A DNA stretch of 64,000 nt, from NCBI RefSeq assembly GCF_009665255.1, contig NZ_CP035687.1, positions 1 through 64,000 on the forward strand, written 5' to 3'. The position numbers and the translations under genes are program-made. The number at the start of each line of letters is the position of its first letter. The first letter of the stretch is position 1. The notes under the pieces were generated by a model that worked only from the letters and a program-made list of their open reading frames with translations, made no database searches and was not told where the DNA came from. This stretch comes from Vibrio metoecus. Lineage in GTDB: Bacteria > Pseudomonadota > Gammaproteobacteria > Enterobacterales > Vibrionaceae. Of this stretch, positions 51,079 through 59,349 are shown piece by piece.

Positions 51079-51481
51079 GTTTCTCTCAGGAAAAATCATC
51101 AAAGATTCACGCACAAGGTTCTGAAAATTCAGTCTTTATCGTCCAAGCTGCACATTTTGGCTTTTGGGTTTTCCTGATGTTGATCTGGTAGAAAGCGTTG
51201 AAAGTTCAGTGGTTTCAAAATTGCTGATAACCAACAAGCTTTGATGTTTCAATGCTGTCGGACGTTCAACTTGATCAGTAAAAGGCTGAATCATCGCTGT
51301 GATCTGGCTTTCTTTGTCGCGGACTCTTAACCGTGGCCAACTTAACCTTGATCGTTTTGAGGTTTGGCTGCCAACTTCACAGCTTTTGGTGTTGGACGTG
51401 TGTTTGTGTGATGCTTTTGCGTAAAATGACTTTCAAGCAAATGTGTTTAAAAAATCATTGTTAAACAATAGGCTATGAAAC
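51079..51481. other. ORF-less cassette, family A copy 12
   Basis: 403 bp; a small deletion removes TTTGGTTTCA after GATCAG. TTTCTCTCAGG start. Confidence 0.85.
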
Positions 51482-51604
51482 TAACAAACGCCTCAAGAGG
51501 GACTGTCAACGCGTAGCGTTTCCAGTCCCATTGAGCCGCGGTGGTTTCGGTTGTTGTGTTTGAGTTTGGTGGTAATGCGTTGCCAGCCCCTTAGGCGGGC
51601 TTTA
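51482..51604 (+). repeat. attC 77 (VCR, mutated crossover triplet)
   Basis: Right end reads GGCGGGCTTTAG: the G of GTT is T. Confidence 0.9.
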
Positions 51605-52016
51605 GTTTCTATCTAGAAAAATCATAAAGCTCAGGTTCAACGCTCTGAAAAATCAGCTTTAAGCGTTCAAGTCGAACTATTTGGCTTTTGAGTTTTGCCT
51701 GATGCTGATTTGGTAGAAAGTGTTGAAAGTTCAGCTATTTCAAAGTTGCTGAAAGCCAACAAGTCTCAATGCCTCAATGCTTTTGGTTGTTCAACACGGT
51801 CAGTTTGGTTTCATAAAAGGCTGCATCATCGCTGTGATCTGGCTTTCTTTGTAGCGGACTCTTAACCGTGGTCAACTTAACCTTGATCGTTTTAAGTTTT
51901 GGCTGCCAACCTCACAGCTTTAGGCGTTGGACGTGCGCTTGCTTGATGCTTTCGCGTAAAATGACTTTCAAGCAAATGTGTTTAAAAAGTTATTGTTAAA
52001 CAATGGGCTACGAAAC
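51605..52016. other. ORF-less cassette, family A copy 13
   Basis: 412 bp that looks identical to copy 1 at 4077, 47 kb away. Confidence 0.85.
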
Positions 52017-52138
52017 TAACAAACGCCTCAAGAGGGACTGTCAACGCGCGGCGTTTCCAGTCCCATTGAGCCGCGGTGGTTGCAGTTGTTGTGATTGAGT
52101 TTAGTGTTATGCGTTGCCAGCCCCTTAGGCGGGCGTTA
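52017..52138 (+). repeat. attC 78 (VCR)
   Basis: Appears the same as the attC behind copy A1. Confidence 0.93.
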
Positions 52139-52261
52139 TGTTTTACTGAAACGAATTTAACTCTTAATTTAGAATACATTGTATATACACAGTATTCCTA
52201 TTTTCTCTTTGTTGTGCTAGTGTCTGGTCAATTAGTTAACCCTCCGATATGAGATGCTGCA

Positions 52262-52531
52262 ATGAACATGGAAAGCAAAGACTCAAATGAAACAGATTGG
52301 GGCTCAAGCGAAAAAAGCGAAGTTCCACGTGTTGTGAAAGATGAGTACCACCCTAAAAACGATCCTCTGTTATTTCGTTTTGCAATAGTGACATTGTCAA
52401 TGATTGGTTTCATGGGGGTACTGAGCTATGCGGTTCTTACTGTCCTAGATAAATCTATCCCAACAGAACTGAATTCAGCAACAATACTTGCCCTTGGTGT
52501 ATTAAGTGGTTTGTTTATGCGAAAGGATTAA
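52262..52531 (+). CDS. Small membrane protein, 89 aa
   Basis: A charged N-terminus (D-E-Y-H-P-K-N-D-P-L-L) then two hydrophobic helices at about 38-62 and 70-86, ending F-M-R-K-D. Similar N-tail plus two-helix proteins occur in phages and plasmids, but no family is certain. Start ATG 52262 (or 52268). The 123-bp leader (52139-52261) is AT-rich and may hold a promoter; no clear box pair was found. Confidence 0.55.
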   Translation: MNMESKDSNETDWGSSEKSEVPRVVKDEYHPKNDPLLFRFAIVTLSMIGFMGVLSYAVLTVLDKSIPTELNSATILALGVLSGLFMRKD

Positions 52532-52534
52532 TTT

Positions 52535-52565
52535 TTAGTATCGCCCTAAATAAGGGCGATACTAA
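52535..52565. terminator. 13-bp perfect hairpin
   Basis: TTAGTATCGCCCT pairs with AGGGCGATACTAA around a 5-nt loop, directly after the 89-aa gene. No T-run on either side, so it may end transcription poorly or protect RNA ends. Confidence 0.6.
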
Positions 52566-52577
52566 GTTATGACTAAC

Positions 52578-52699
52578 TAACAAGCGCTTCAAGAGGGACA
52601 GTCAACGCGTGGCGTTTCCAGTCCCATTGAGCCGAAGTGGTTACGGTTGTTGTGTTTTAGTTTTGTGATATGCGTTGCCAGCCCCTTAGCCGGGCGTTA
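52578..52699 (+). repeat. attC 79 (VCR-like)
   Basis: TAACAAGCGCTTCAAG left and CCTTAGCCGGGCGTTA right; slightly diverged. Confidence 0.9.
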
Positions 52700-52718
52700 G
52701 AGAAACGAAGGAAAAAAG

Positions 52719-52946
52719 ATGAGTGTATCTAAGTTAAATAAAGTAAGTATGAATCTTACGCAAAGAGATATCGATAATGCTGCATATCTTCTTGATGTGT
52801 TGAATGAACGGACACAAGCCGGTGTCGTTAGTAAATCTTTGGCATTGACAAAAGATATAGTTGAACTATTGAATACAAACTCAAAGCTCTTAGTAGAAGA
52901 CCCAAACGGAAAAATCCATGAAATAAAAATAGTGGGTTTAAAATAA
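52719..52946 (+). CDS. Possible ribbon-helix-helix regulator, 75 aa
   Basis: K-V-S-M-N-L-T-Q-R-D-I-D-N-A-A-Y-L-L-D-V-L reads as a beta strand and first helix, followed by S-K-S-L-A-L-T-K-D-I-V-E-L-L, a second helix; the end (L-V-E-D-P-N-G-K-I-H-E-I-K-I) forms a small hairpin. This resembles the ribbon-helix-helix regulators of plasmids and phages, inferred from pattern only. GAAGGAAAA precedes ATG. Confidence 0.55.
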   Translation: MSVSKLNKVSMNLTQRDIDNAAYLLDVLNERTQAGVVSKSLALTKDIVELLNTNSKLLVEDPNGKIHEIKIVGLK

Positions 52947-52949
52947 ACA

Positions 52950-53072
52950 TAACAAACGCCTCAAGAGGGACTGTCAACGCGTGGCGTTTCCAGTCCCAAT
53001 GAGCCGTGGTGGTTACGGCTGTTGTGTTTGAGTTTAGTGTTAATGCATTGCCAGCCCCTTAGGCGGGCGTTA
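52950..53072 (+). repeat. attC 80 (VCR)
   Basis: Closes the 75-aa regulator cassette; AATGCATTGCC variant. Confidence 0.92.
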
Positions 53073-53093
53073 GCCTTATTAAAAGGAAACTTT

Positions 53094-53627
53094 ATGAAAT
53101 CAGCAGTTCTTGTGATTGATGTGCAAAGTATTTTGTTCGACCCAACACCTCAACCGTTTGAAAGAAATGAGGTATTGACCCGTATCAATACAATCACAGA
53201 TTGGGCACGCCAAAAGGATATCTCTGTCATCTTTATTCAGCATGAACAAACGGGTACACCAATCGAACATGGTAGTGAAGGTTGGAAATTGCAGTCTTCA
53301 TTACACGTTGAAAGTGCTGATCATTTTGTGCGTAAAACAACGCCAGATTCATTTTTACGCACCAACTTGGAGTCGCTGCTGCATGAACTCAGCATTGAAC
53401 ATCTTTACATTTGCGGTTACGCCACGGAGTTCTGTGTCGATACAACCGTGCGTCGAGCGGCTGGATTGGGTTATTCAGTGGAGCTAATATCAGATGCTCA
53501 TACAACTCAAAACAAATCGCATTTGTCAGGTGAACAAATTCGAGCGCATCACAATGCGACATTGCCGAGTATATCTAGCTTTGGTGTAAAGATTGCTGTG
53601 GTCTCGACAGAAAACTTGACCTCATAA
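53094..53627 (+). CDS. Isochorismatase-like cysteine hydrolase (copy 2)
   Basis: 177 aa with the same triad (Asp9, Lys81, Cys114) as the 334 copy; visible protein change is Pro44 to Ser. Leader and ribosome site AAAAGGAAA are also copied. The two lie 52.8 kb apart in the same direction. Confidence 0.88.
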   Translation: MKSAVLVIDVQSILFDPTPQPFERNEVLTRINTITDWARQKDISVIFIQHEQTGTPIEHGSEGWKLQSSLHVESADHFVRKTTPDSFLRTNLESLLHELSIEHLYICGYATEFCVDTTVRRAAGLGYSVELISDAHTTQNKSHLSGEQIRAHHNATLPSISSFGVKIAVVSTENLTS

Positions 53628-53630
53628 GGC

Positions 53631-53752
53631 TAACAAACGCCTCAAGAGGGACTGTCAACGCGCGGCGTTTCCAGTCCCATTGAGCCGAAGTGGTTACGGT
53701 TGTGGTGTTTGAGTTTAGTGTTATGCGTTGCCAGCCCCTTAGGCGGGCGTTA
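53631..53752 (+). repeat. attC 81 (VCR)
   Basis: Closes isochorismatase copy 2; near-match to attC 2. Confidence 0.93.
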
Positions 53753-53816
53753 TGTGCTTTCTCGAAAAATTTCGAAGTAGTGTAGAATCCGACTTTTGAA
53801 ATATTGAGAAGTCAGC

Positions 53817-54230
53817 ATGTCTAAAGTCGTTCAACAGCAAATCGGCAATATCGCCCTTGTCGTAGAAAACTACGATGATGCCATTGAGTTCTATACAAAA
53901 AAGCTTCAGTTCAGTTTGGTTGAAGATACCGATTTGGGTGGTGGCAAACGTTGGGTTCAAGTTTCGCCGCGAAACTCGAATGGAACAAACCTACTTCTTG
54001 CTCAAGCAAGCACCGAAGAACAAGCTCAATTTGTAGGTAATCAGACTGGAGGTCGTGTTTTTCTGTTTCTACAAACGAATAACTTCTGGCGAGATTATGA
54101 GTTAATGAAGGCCAATGGCGTTGTCTTCAACGAAGAACCACGAGTTGAAGAGTATGGGACAGTGGTTGTGTTCCAAGATCTTTATGGAAACAAATGGGAT
54201 TTATTGCAATTGAACAAGGCTCACAAATAG
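53817..54230 (+). CDS. VOC/glyoxalase family protein
   Basis: 137 aa: I-G-N-I-A-L-V-V-E-N-Y-D-D-A-I-E-F-Y-T-K-K-L at the start, V-V-F-Q-D-L-Y-G-N-K-W-D-L-L-Q at the end, the usual first and last VOC units. G-G-G-K-R-W-V-Q-V-S-P lies between. Substrate unknown. Confidence 0.87.
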   Translation: MSKVVQQQIGNIALVVENYDDAIEFYTKKLQFSLVEDTDLGGGKRWVQVSPRNSNGTNLLLAQASTEEQAQFVGNQTGGRVFLFLQTNNFWRDYELMKANGVVFNEEPRVEEYGTVVVFQDLYGNKWDLLQLNKAHK

Positions 54231-54238
54231 CACGCACA

Positions 54239-54360
54239 TAACAAACGCCTCAAGAGGGACTGTCAACGCGCGGCGTTTCCAGTCCCATTGAGCCGCGGTG
54301 GTTTCGGTTGTTGTGTTTGAGTTTAGTGTTATGCGTTGCCAGCCCCTTAGGCGGGCGTTA
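54239..54360 (+). repeat. attC 82 (VCR)
   Basis: Closes the 53817 VOC cassette. Confidence 0.93.
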
Positions 54361-54399
54361 TGCATTTTCTTCAATTTGTCTCTCAGAGAGGTGTTTAGA

Positions 54400-55497
54400 G
54401 TGGCACAAGGTATAATTTCAGATAATTGGTCTCTTCAAGATATATCTAGCTTGTTTGTGGATGGTATGGAGAACGCATCTGCGGATGAAATTGCTATAAC
54501 AAATGGTGAACATAGCTATAAAGCAGTTAGTTATCCATCAATTCAAACGGAAGCTTTGTTCGATTTTTTAACTGACGTAGTTTTAAGAGATGAGATCTTG
54601 GTTGAGGCTAAATTTGAACATGCATGGGTAAAAACAAGCAGCCCGATATTAGCTGCCAAAAACTTAGGTGTAGTTCGGAGTTATCCTTTTTTAGAAGAGC
54701 CTCATAAGTTAGTTGAACCACGAAACCGAATAATTGAACATATGAGCTCAACGGAGTCTTTGAAGTTAGCTCACAAAGAAAATGTATTGAGCTGGCAAGA
54801 AACTAAAAGACCCCAGCATCCACTTTTATCAGCAACAATGTGGGGTGGCGCCGGAATGTGTGCTCGAAGCTTTGTTTATGAAAAAAGTTATACTCCGCAT
54901 CCTCTACGCAAGAGGTTCTTTGTTAATTCAGGTTTTATGTTACCTGCGGGTGATGCTTTACATCAACTTACCTCGTTTTTAAACGATGAACAGATGAAGG
55001 TATCAAAAAAGGTGTATGGAACAGATTCACTGTATTCATTATTTGTTAATATGCCGGCTATTCCTATTCGCGTTATTCAGGAATCTTCCTCGCCTAGTCA
55101 GCTTATTGGGGTCGCGCTCCAAATGAGACAAGATTTTGAAAAATTGAGAGAGTGGTTAAAGTTATTTCAAAATGCGTTGTCTGAAGACAATCTGAAGGAA
55201 GTTGCTAACTATCGAAAACAATTAGATTCTGTTTCAGAGTATGTTAATTCAAAAATAGGGCTAGGTTCTGCTAACAAACCAGTATCTATGGAAGCGGGTG
55301 TGGGAATTTTTAAAATGGTTACACAAGCTAATCCAGTAAATACTCTTAAAAATCAATTCGGCGTCAGAGCCACGTTGAATAGTTTGATTTTTGGCTCTAA
55401 CGGCAAGCAAGAAATCAAGAAGTTTATTAATATGTTTGATCAAAGAGGAACAGCTGTTGGTTACGATATAGAGCAGCACTTCACAAAAAATGCATAA
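54400..55497 (+). CDS. Hypothetical protein, 365 aa
   Basis: GTG 54400 with AGAGAGG 8 bp upstream; the frame back to 54298 runs through attC and is rejected. Soluble, alpha-beta, with L-F-D-F-L-T-D-V-V-L-R-D, R-N-R-I-I-E-H-M-S-S, M-W-G-G-A-G-M-C-A-R-S and a helical C-terminus (L-R-E-W-L-K-L-F-Q-N-A-L). No family recognised. One of the largest genes in the window with no assigned role. Its attC is diverged (55495), and the stop TAA is shared. Confidence 0.6.
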   Translation: MAQGIISDNWSLQDISSLFVDGMENASADEIAITNGEHSYKAVSYPSIQTEALFDFLTDVVLRDEILVEAKFEHAWVKTSSPILAAKNLGVVRSYPFLEEPHKLVEPRNRIIEHMSSTESLKLAHKENVLSWQETKRPQHPLLSATMWGGAGMCARSFVYEKSYTPHPLRKRFFVNSGFMLPAGDALHQLTSFLNDEQMKVSKKVYGTDSLYSLFVNMPAIPIRVIQESSSPSQLIGVALQMRQDFEKLREWLKLFQNALSEDNLKEVANYRKQLDSVSEYVNSKIGLGSANKPVSMEAGVGIFKMVTQANPVNTLKNQFGVRATLNSLIFGSNGKQEIKKFINMFDQRGTAVGYDIEQHFTKNA

Positions 55498-55613
55498 CAA
55501 ACGCTTTAAGACGGATTCGCAACGCGTGGCATTTTTACCATGCGTTAAGTTTAGTGATTTAGGTGGTATGCGGAAACATCGTATTGCGTTGCTCACCACT
55601 TAAGCGGGCGTTA
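55495..55613 (+). repeat. attC 83 (diverged)
   Basis: TAACAAACGCTTTAAGACGG left, CCACTTAAGCGGGCGTTA right; TAA is the stop of the 365-aa protein. Confidence 0.87.
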
Positions 55614-55629
55614 TGTGCTAGGTGGAAAA

Positions 55630-56022
55630 ATGAACAACAACATTAGATTGAGCATGTACAAGTATGTGTCTACAGAGCTCGCTTATATCGTGCTTATGTG
55701 GCTTGTTTTATATTGGCTTTCAAGTGGTATTCATCAGTGGATACAACTAGTTACATTGTTAATGTGTTGTGGTGCAGCCGCTAGAATCCTTATTTTATGG
55801 AATAAGTTTCGGCAAGGTTCTCTAGAAATATTAGGTGGGCAGCTATTTTTCAAAGGCTTAGCCTGTGATGTGACTTTGTTATATAACTTTCTGCCCTTAG
55901 GAATAGGTTCGACCATAAAAGTCTCATATTTTGAAGATACTATGCAGAAACGTAGTATTTACATTTCGAAAAATGCGATAAGTCATGAAGATTGGCTCCA
56001 GTTGTTGGAGCATCGTACATAA
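55630..56022 (+). CDS. Small membrane protein with PH-like tail
   Basis: 130 aa. Two hydrophobic helices (about 17-36 and 40-58) then a beta-rich region with L-E-I-L-G-G-Q-L-F-F-K-G, which resembles bacterial pleckstrin-like domains but is not proven. GGTGGA precedes ATG 55630. The stop TAA is the first base triplet of a truncated attC. Confidence 0.55.
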   Translation: MNNNIRLSMYKYVSTELAYIVLMWLVLYWLSSGIHQWIQLVTLLMCCGAAARILILWNKFRQGSLEILGGQLFFKGLACDVTLLYNFLPLGIGSTIKVSYFEDTMQKRSIYISKNAISHEDWLQLLEHRT

Positions 56023-56039
56023 CAAACGCCTCAAGAGGG
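56020..56039 (+). repeat. attC fragment (left 20 bp only)
   Basis: Matches the VCR left arm for 20 bp, then switches to coding-like sequence. The right 100 bp are gone, so this cassette can no longer be excised alone. Confidence 0.82.
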
Positions 56040-56144
56040 GCAGCTATTGCATTTGTTGGTAAGCAGGATACTAAAGATGATTACTTTAGATTCTATTCTT
56101 CTGATCGGCGTTTGATAGCTTTTAAAGTGTTCAATGATGCTTAG
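56040..56144 (+). pseudogene. Gene fragment (C-terminal 34 codons)
   Basis: The open frame reads A-A-I-A-F-V-G-K-Q-D-T-K-D-D-Y-F-R-F-Y-S-S-D-R-R-L-I-A-F-K and ends at TAG 56142. It has no start and begins at the break in the attC, so it is the tail of a gene whose front was lost in a deletion. Family not recognised. Confidence 0.6.
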
Positions 56145-56155
56145 CGAGACAAACA

Positions 56156-56278
56156 TAACAAACGCCTCAAGAGGGACTGTCAACGCGTGGCGTTTCCAGT
56201 CCCATTGAGCCGCGGTGGTTTCGGCTGTTGTGTTTGAGTTTGGTTGTAATGCGTTGTCAGCCCCTTAGGCGGGCGTTA
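56156..56278 (+). repeat. attC 85 (VCR)
   Basis: Closes the fused cassette. Confidence 0.93.
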
Positions 56279-56296
56279 GGATTTACTCAAGTCGAC

Positions 56297-56340
56297 AGAA
56301 GCAGAAAGCTATAGATTTCAGATTTCTGCCTCATTTTTAA
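56297..56340 (+). terminator. Possible + strand terminator downstream of sbp
   Basis: GCAGAAA (56301-56307) pairs with TTTCTGC (56323-56329) and is followed by CTCATTTTT. Would stop + strand transcription from entering the sbp gene in antisense. Confidence 0.45.
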
Positions 56341-56341
56341 A

Positions 56342-57328
56342 CTACCTTTTACTTAACTGATCGAATATTCCGCCTTGCGAAAAATGTTTCTTATGGGCTT
56401 CATCCCATCCAGAAAACTTATCTATGGTAAATAAGTCTAACTCTGGAAACTGCACGGAATATTTAATGGCTACGTTTTTATCCCGAGGTCTATAAAAGTT
56501 CTTGGCTGCAATTGCCTGCCCTACAGGAGAATAAAGATACTCAAGATATGCTTCAGCTATAGCACGAGTTCCTTTTTTATCAACGACTTTATCTACTATC
56601 GATACTGTTGGCTCTGCTAATATCGACGTGCTCGGAATTATTATTTCTACATTGTGATTTTCGATCTTATTAATAGCCAATAATGCTTCATTTTCCCATG
56701 TGATAAGAACATCACCAATTTTTCGCTCAATAAAGGTATTTGATGAGCCTCTAGCACCAGTATCTAGGACTTTAACATTGCTATAGATTGATTTTACAAA
56801 TTGCTGGGCATAGAACTCGTCGTTGTTACTTTTTGTCAGTGCGTAGCCCCAAGCTGCTAGGTAATTCCAACGAGCTCCTCCAGAAGTTTTCGGATTTGGT
56901 GTGATGACTTCAATATTTTCTCTAGTTAAATCATCCCAATCTTGAATGTTTTTTGGGTTGCCTTTACGGACAAGAAAAACAATAGTGGATGTATATGGAG
57001 CAGAATTATGTGGTAGCCGAGATTGCCAGTCCTTTGCTATTTTTCCTGAACTAGCGATTGCATCAATGTCTTGAGCTAACGCCAAAGTTACCACATCAGA
57101 TTCAATACCATTAATAACTGTTATTGCCTGTTTACCAGAGCCTCCATGAGATTGATTTATCTTGATGTTTTGCTTTTTTTGGCTTGCCCAATATGTAGCA
57201 AATGCTTGATTATACTCTTGGTATAGCTCACGAGTAGGATCATATGAGACATTGAGTAAAGTAGAATCGCTTGCAACTGCTGTGCTTCCGAAAGTGAGTG
57301 CTGTTAATGCTAAAAGTAATTTCTGCAT
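56342..57328 (-). CDS. sbp: Sulfate/thiosulfate-binding periplasmic protein
   Basis: 328 aa. Signal peptide M-Q-K-L-L-L-A-L-T-A-L-T-F-G-S-T-A-V-A-S, cut near residue 20. The mature start L-N-V-S-Y-D-P-T-R-E-L-Y is the hallmark of Sbp/CysP proteins, with G-G-S-G-K-Q (64-69 region), P-N-P-K-T-S-G-G-A-R-W-N-Y-L-A-A-W and D-T-G-A-R-G-S-S-N-T-F later. It binds sulfate for an ABC importer. The permease and ATPase are not in the window, so it would supply the chromosomal transporter. Lies on the minus strand with a 110-bp upstream region. Confidence 0.9.
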   Translation of the reverse strand: MQKLLLALTALTFGSTAVASDSTLLNVSYDPTRELYQEYNQAFATYWASQKKQNIKINQSHGGSGKQAITVINGIESDVVTLALAQDIDAIASSGKIAKDWQSRLPHNSAPYTSTIVFLVRKGNPKNIQDWDDLTRENIEVITPNPKTSGGARWNYLAAWGYALTKSNNDEFYAQQFVKSIYSNVKVLDTGARGSSNTFIERKIGDVLITWENEALLAINKIENHNVEIIIPSTSILAEPTVSIVDKVVDKKGTRAIAEAYLEYLYSPVGQAIAAKNFYRPRDKNVAIKYSVQFPELDLFTIDKFSGWDEAHKKHFSQGGIFDQLSKR

Positions 57329-57439
57329 CTTAATATCCTTATGTGCATTGTGTTTACATAAATTAGCATGATGCTTATGTATTAATTACTCATTTTCCGC
57401 AATTTAATATTCGCTTTGGTTATATGGGTGCCGTAAACC

Positions 57440-57562
57440 TAACAAACGCCTCAAGAGGGACTGTCAACGCGCGGCGTTTCCAGTCCCAATGAGCCGCGGT
57501 GGTTTCGGTTGTTGTGTTTGAGTTTAGTTGTTGTGCGTTGTCAGCCCCTTAGGCGGGCGTTA
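57440..57562 (+). repeat. attC 86 (VCR)
   Basis: Closes the sbp cassette. Confidence 0.93.
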
Positions 57563-57924
57563 GGTTTCACACGGAGGTAGTGTTTGGAAGTGATAAAGTT
57601 GCCAAACAATGGCACATGCGAATGGGCTGGAATGGAAGATTATCAGCTTCTTTCTCCAAGCAGTACCATTAGTGCGATACTCACCTATATTGGAGAGCCT
57701 CCTCATGGCGACTCCTATCATAGCCTAAGTATTAATGGTAAAAAGTTCCCAGGCTATGTTTGGGGTTGCCTGTTTGCATTTTCATCTGATTCTAGGTTTT
57801 TAGTTTGTAGCTGGATGGAAAAGCTCATTGAGCGAAAAACTGTAGTTATAGACTGCATAGAAGAAAAGTACTTTATTCTCCCTACTTACATCTACATGTT
57901 TTCAGTTGAGTGGCCCTGTAGTGG

Positions 57925-58797
57925 TCAACTAAAATTGGCCATGGTTTTAGAGTTTTCCCAATATAATCGTTCTGATTCATTGGGAGTTAGACCACCGTTA
58001 TACTGATGTGGCCTGAGTTGGCAGTAATATCCGATAATGTAGCGGGTGATCTCTTGTTGAGCCTCAGCGAAGCTACGATAACCCACAGTTGGCACCCATT
58101 CCGTCTTCAGACTTCTAAAGAAGCGCTCTATCGGCGCATTATCCCAACAGTTTCCTCGGCGAGATAAACTCTGTTTTATTTGAAAGCGCCACAGTAATTG
58201 ACGGTATTTACGGCTAGTATAATGACTGCCTTGATCGCTATGGAACATGACACCTTTTGGCTTTCCGCGAGATTCATAGGCCATAGACAGCGCTTTACCT
58301 GTCAACCGACTATCAGGCGACAAAGACATTGACCAACCGATCACTTTGCGGGCAAAAAGATCGATAACGACCGCTAAATACATCCACCGATTACCAGTCC
58401 AAATATACGTAACATCGCCAGCCCAGACTTCATTTGGAGCCGTAACAGCAAATTGACGACTTAAGTGATTTGGAACGTCAATATGTTCTTGTGAAGCCTT
58501 TCTGTAACGATGCTTTGGTTCTTGGCAGCTTACTAAACCAAGAGTTCTCATTAGCTTTGTTGCTCGGTATCGGCTCAGCTTTACACCCTGATTTGTGACT
58601 ATATCTGCAATGGTTCTCGCTCCCGCAGAGCCATTGCTTGCGGCGTGAGCCTCGCTAATCAAGCTGCGCAGTTTTATTGTTTCCGCATTAATTAACGCTG
58701 GGCGTTTAAGCCAGTAGTGATAACTACTTCGATGAACATTGAAGACTTCGCATAATATTTTTACGCTGTGGCTCTGCTTGAGTTTCTTGATTATCAA
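57925..58797 (-). CDS. IS3 family transposase OrfB
   Basis: 290 aa with the rve integrase core: Asp128 in V-W-A-G-D-V-T-Y-I, Asp188 in F-H-S-D-Q-G-S-H-Y and Glu224 in D-N-A-P-I-E-R-F-F. N-terminal HTH_21-type region (V-H-R-S-S-Y-H-Y-W-L). Expressed by a -1 frameshift from OrfA at the A7 run (58836-58842) as OrfAB. Confidence 0.92.
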   Translation of the reverse strand: MIIKKLKQSHSVKILCEVFNVHRSSYHYWLKRPALINAETIKLRSLISEAHAASNGSAGARTIADIVTNQGVKLSRYRATKLMRTLGLVSCQEPKHRYRKASQEHIDVPNHLSRQFAVTAPNEVWAGDVTYIWTGNRWMYLAVVIDLFARKVIGWSMSLSPDSRLTGKALSMAYESRGKPKGVMFHSDQGSHYTSRKYRQLLWRFQIKQSLSRRGNCWDNAPIERFFRSLKTEWVPTVGYRSFAEAQQEITRYIIGYYCQLRPHQYNGGLTPNESERLYWENSKTMANFS

Positions 58798-59102
58798 GAA
58801 TTGTTCAGTGAGTCCGACATCAAGAGAGCCGTGGCTTTTTTTAGTATTTCATTATGCTCTTCAAGGCGAGCCAGCTTCTTTTTCAATTCCCGAATTTCTA
58901 TTTGCTCAGGGGTCATAGGTGAAGCTTTAGGTGTTTTCCCTTGGCGTTCTTCTCTAAGCTGGCGAACCCATTTATCCATCGTGGACTTGCCCACATTCAT
59001 GGCTTGGGCTGCTTCCGTCACTGAGTAATTTTGGTCTAAGACTAGCTGCGCTGCTTCTAACTTAAACTCTGCGCTAAATAGCCGTCTTGTACGTTTTGTC
59101 AT
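58794..59102 (-). CDS. IS3 family transposase OrfA
   Basis: 102 aa: K-R-T-R-R-L-F-S-A-E-F-K-L-E-A-A-Q-L-V-L then S-V-T-E-A-A-Q-A-M-N-V-G-K-S-T-M-D-K-W, the transposase_8 helix-turn-helix, followed by a leucine zipper (I-R-E-L-K-K-K-L-A-R-L-E-E-H-N-E-I-L-K). ATG 59102; overlaps OrfB by 4 bp in the -1 frame. Confidence 0.92.
   Translation of the reverse strand: MTKRTRRLFSAEFKLEAAQLVLDQNYSVTEAAQAMNVGKSTMDKWVRQLREERQGKTPKASPMTPEQIEIRELKKKLARLEEHNEILKKATALLMSDSLNNS
58836..58842 (-). promoter_or_regulatory. Slippery A7 run for -1 frameshift
   Basis: Seven A on the minus strand followed by G, at codons C-T-A A-A-A A-A-A of OrfA; slipping joins OrfA to OrfB as in other IS3 elements. Confidence 0.7.
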
Positions 59103-59259
59103 AATGTCACCTGTTAACTTATGAGGTGATGATATCACCTCTAACTAAGTGACCAAATTCACTATGCCACTACACCCCATGTGTCGGGAGTGGGAAGTCA
59201 ATGGGATAGCTTAGGCTATACGTTCACAGGGGATGAGAGCTGGCTGAACTACTGAAACC

Positions 59260-59334
59260 TAACAAGGCCATCAAACATCGCCCCCTTCGGGGGCTGGACT
59301 CGCAAAACACGCTCGCCGTTTATGGCAAGCGTTA
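59260..59334 (+). repeat. attC 87 (75 bp, non-VCR)
   Basis: TAACAAGGCC left and GCAAGCGTTAG right with a CGCCCCC-TTC-GGGGGC central hairpin. Much shorter than all the others; typical of attC sites in mobile or other-genus integrons. Confidence 0.82.
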
Positions 59335-59349
59335 GGTTTAAGGTTGTTC

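Larger units (their letters stand above)
57917..59174 (-). mobile_element. IS3 family insertion sequence (1258 bp)
   Basis: Inverted repeats of 25 bp, 18 matching: both ends begin TGTAGTGG inward. Flanked by the 3-bp direct repeat CCC. Contains overlapping orfA and orfB on the minus strand. Confidence 0.9.
57584..59255 (+). pseudogene. Hypothetical gene split by an IS3 element
   Basis: Exon-like parts 57584-57916 (111 codons) and 59178-59255 (25 codons plus stop) join in frame when the IS and one copy of the 3-bp repeat CCC are removed, giving a 136-aa protein ending S-L-G-Y-T-F-T-G-D-E-S-W-L-N-Y. TTG start with GGAGG 6 bp upstream. Family not recognised. The following attC is not VCR type, so the cassette is foreign to this array. 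Confidence 0.72.

Noticed and set aside
57329..57439. Promoter for sbp
   Set aside because: TTGCGG with TACATA is 15 bp apart and other pairs are worse; no confident promoter could be named.
58768..59028. 86-aa + strand frame over the IS3 orfA
   Set aside because: Antisense shadow of the IS3 OrfA gene.
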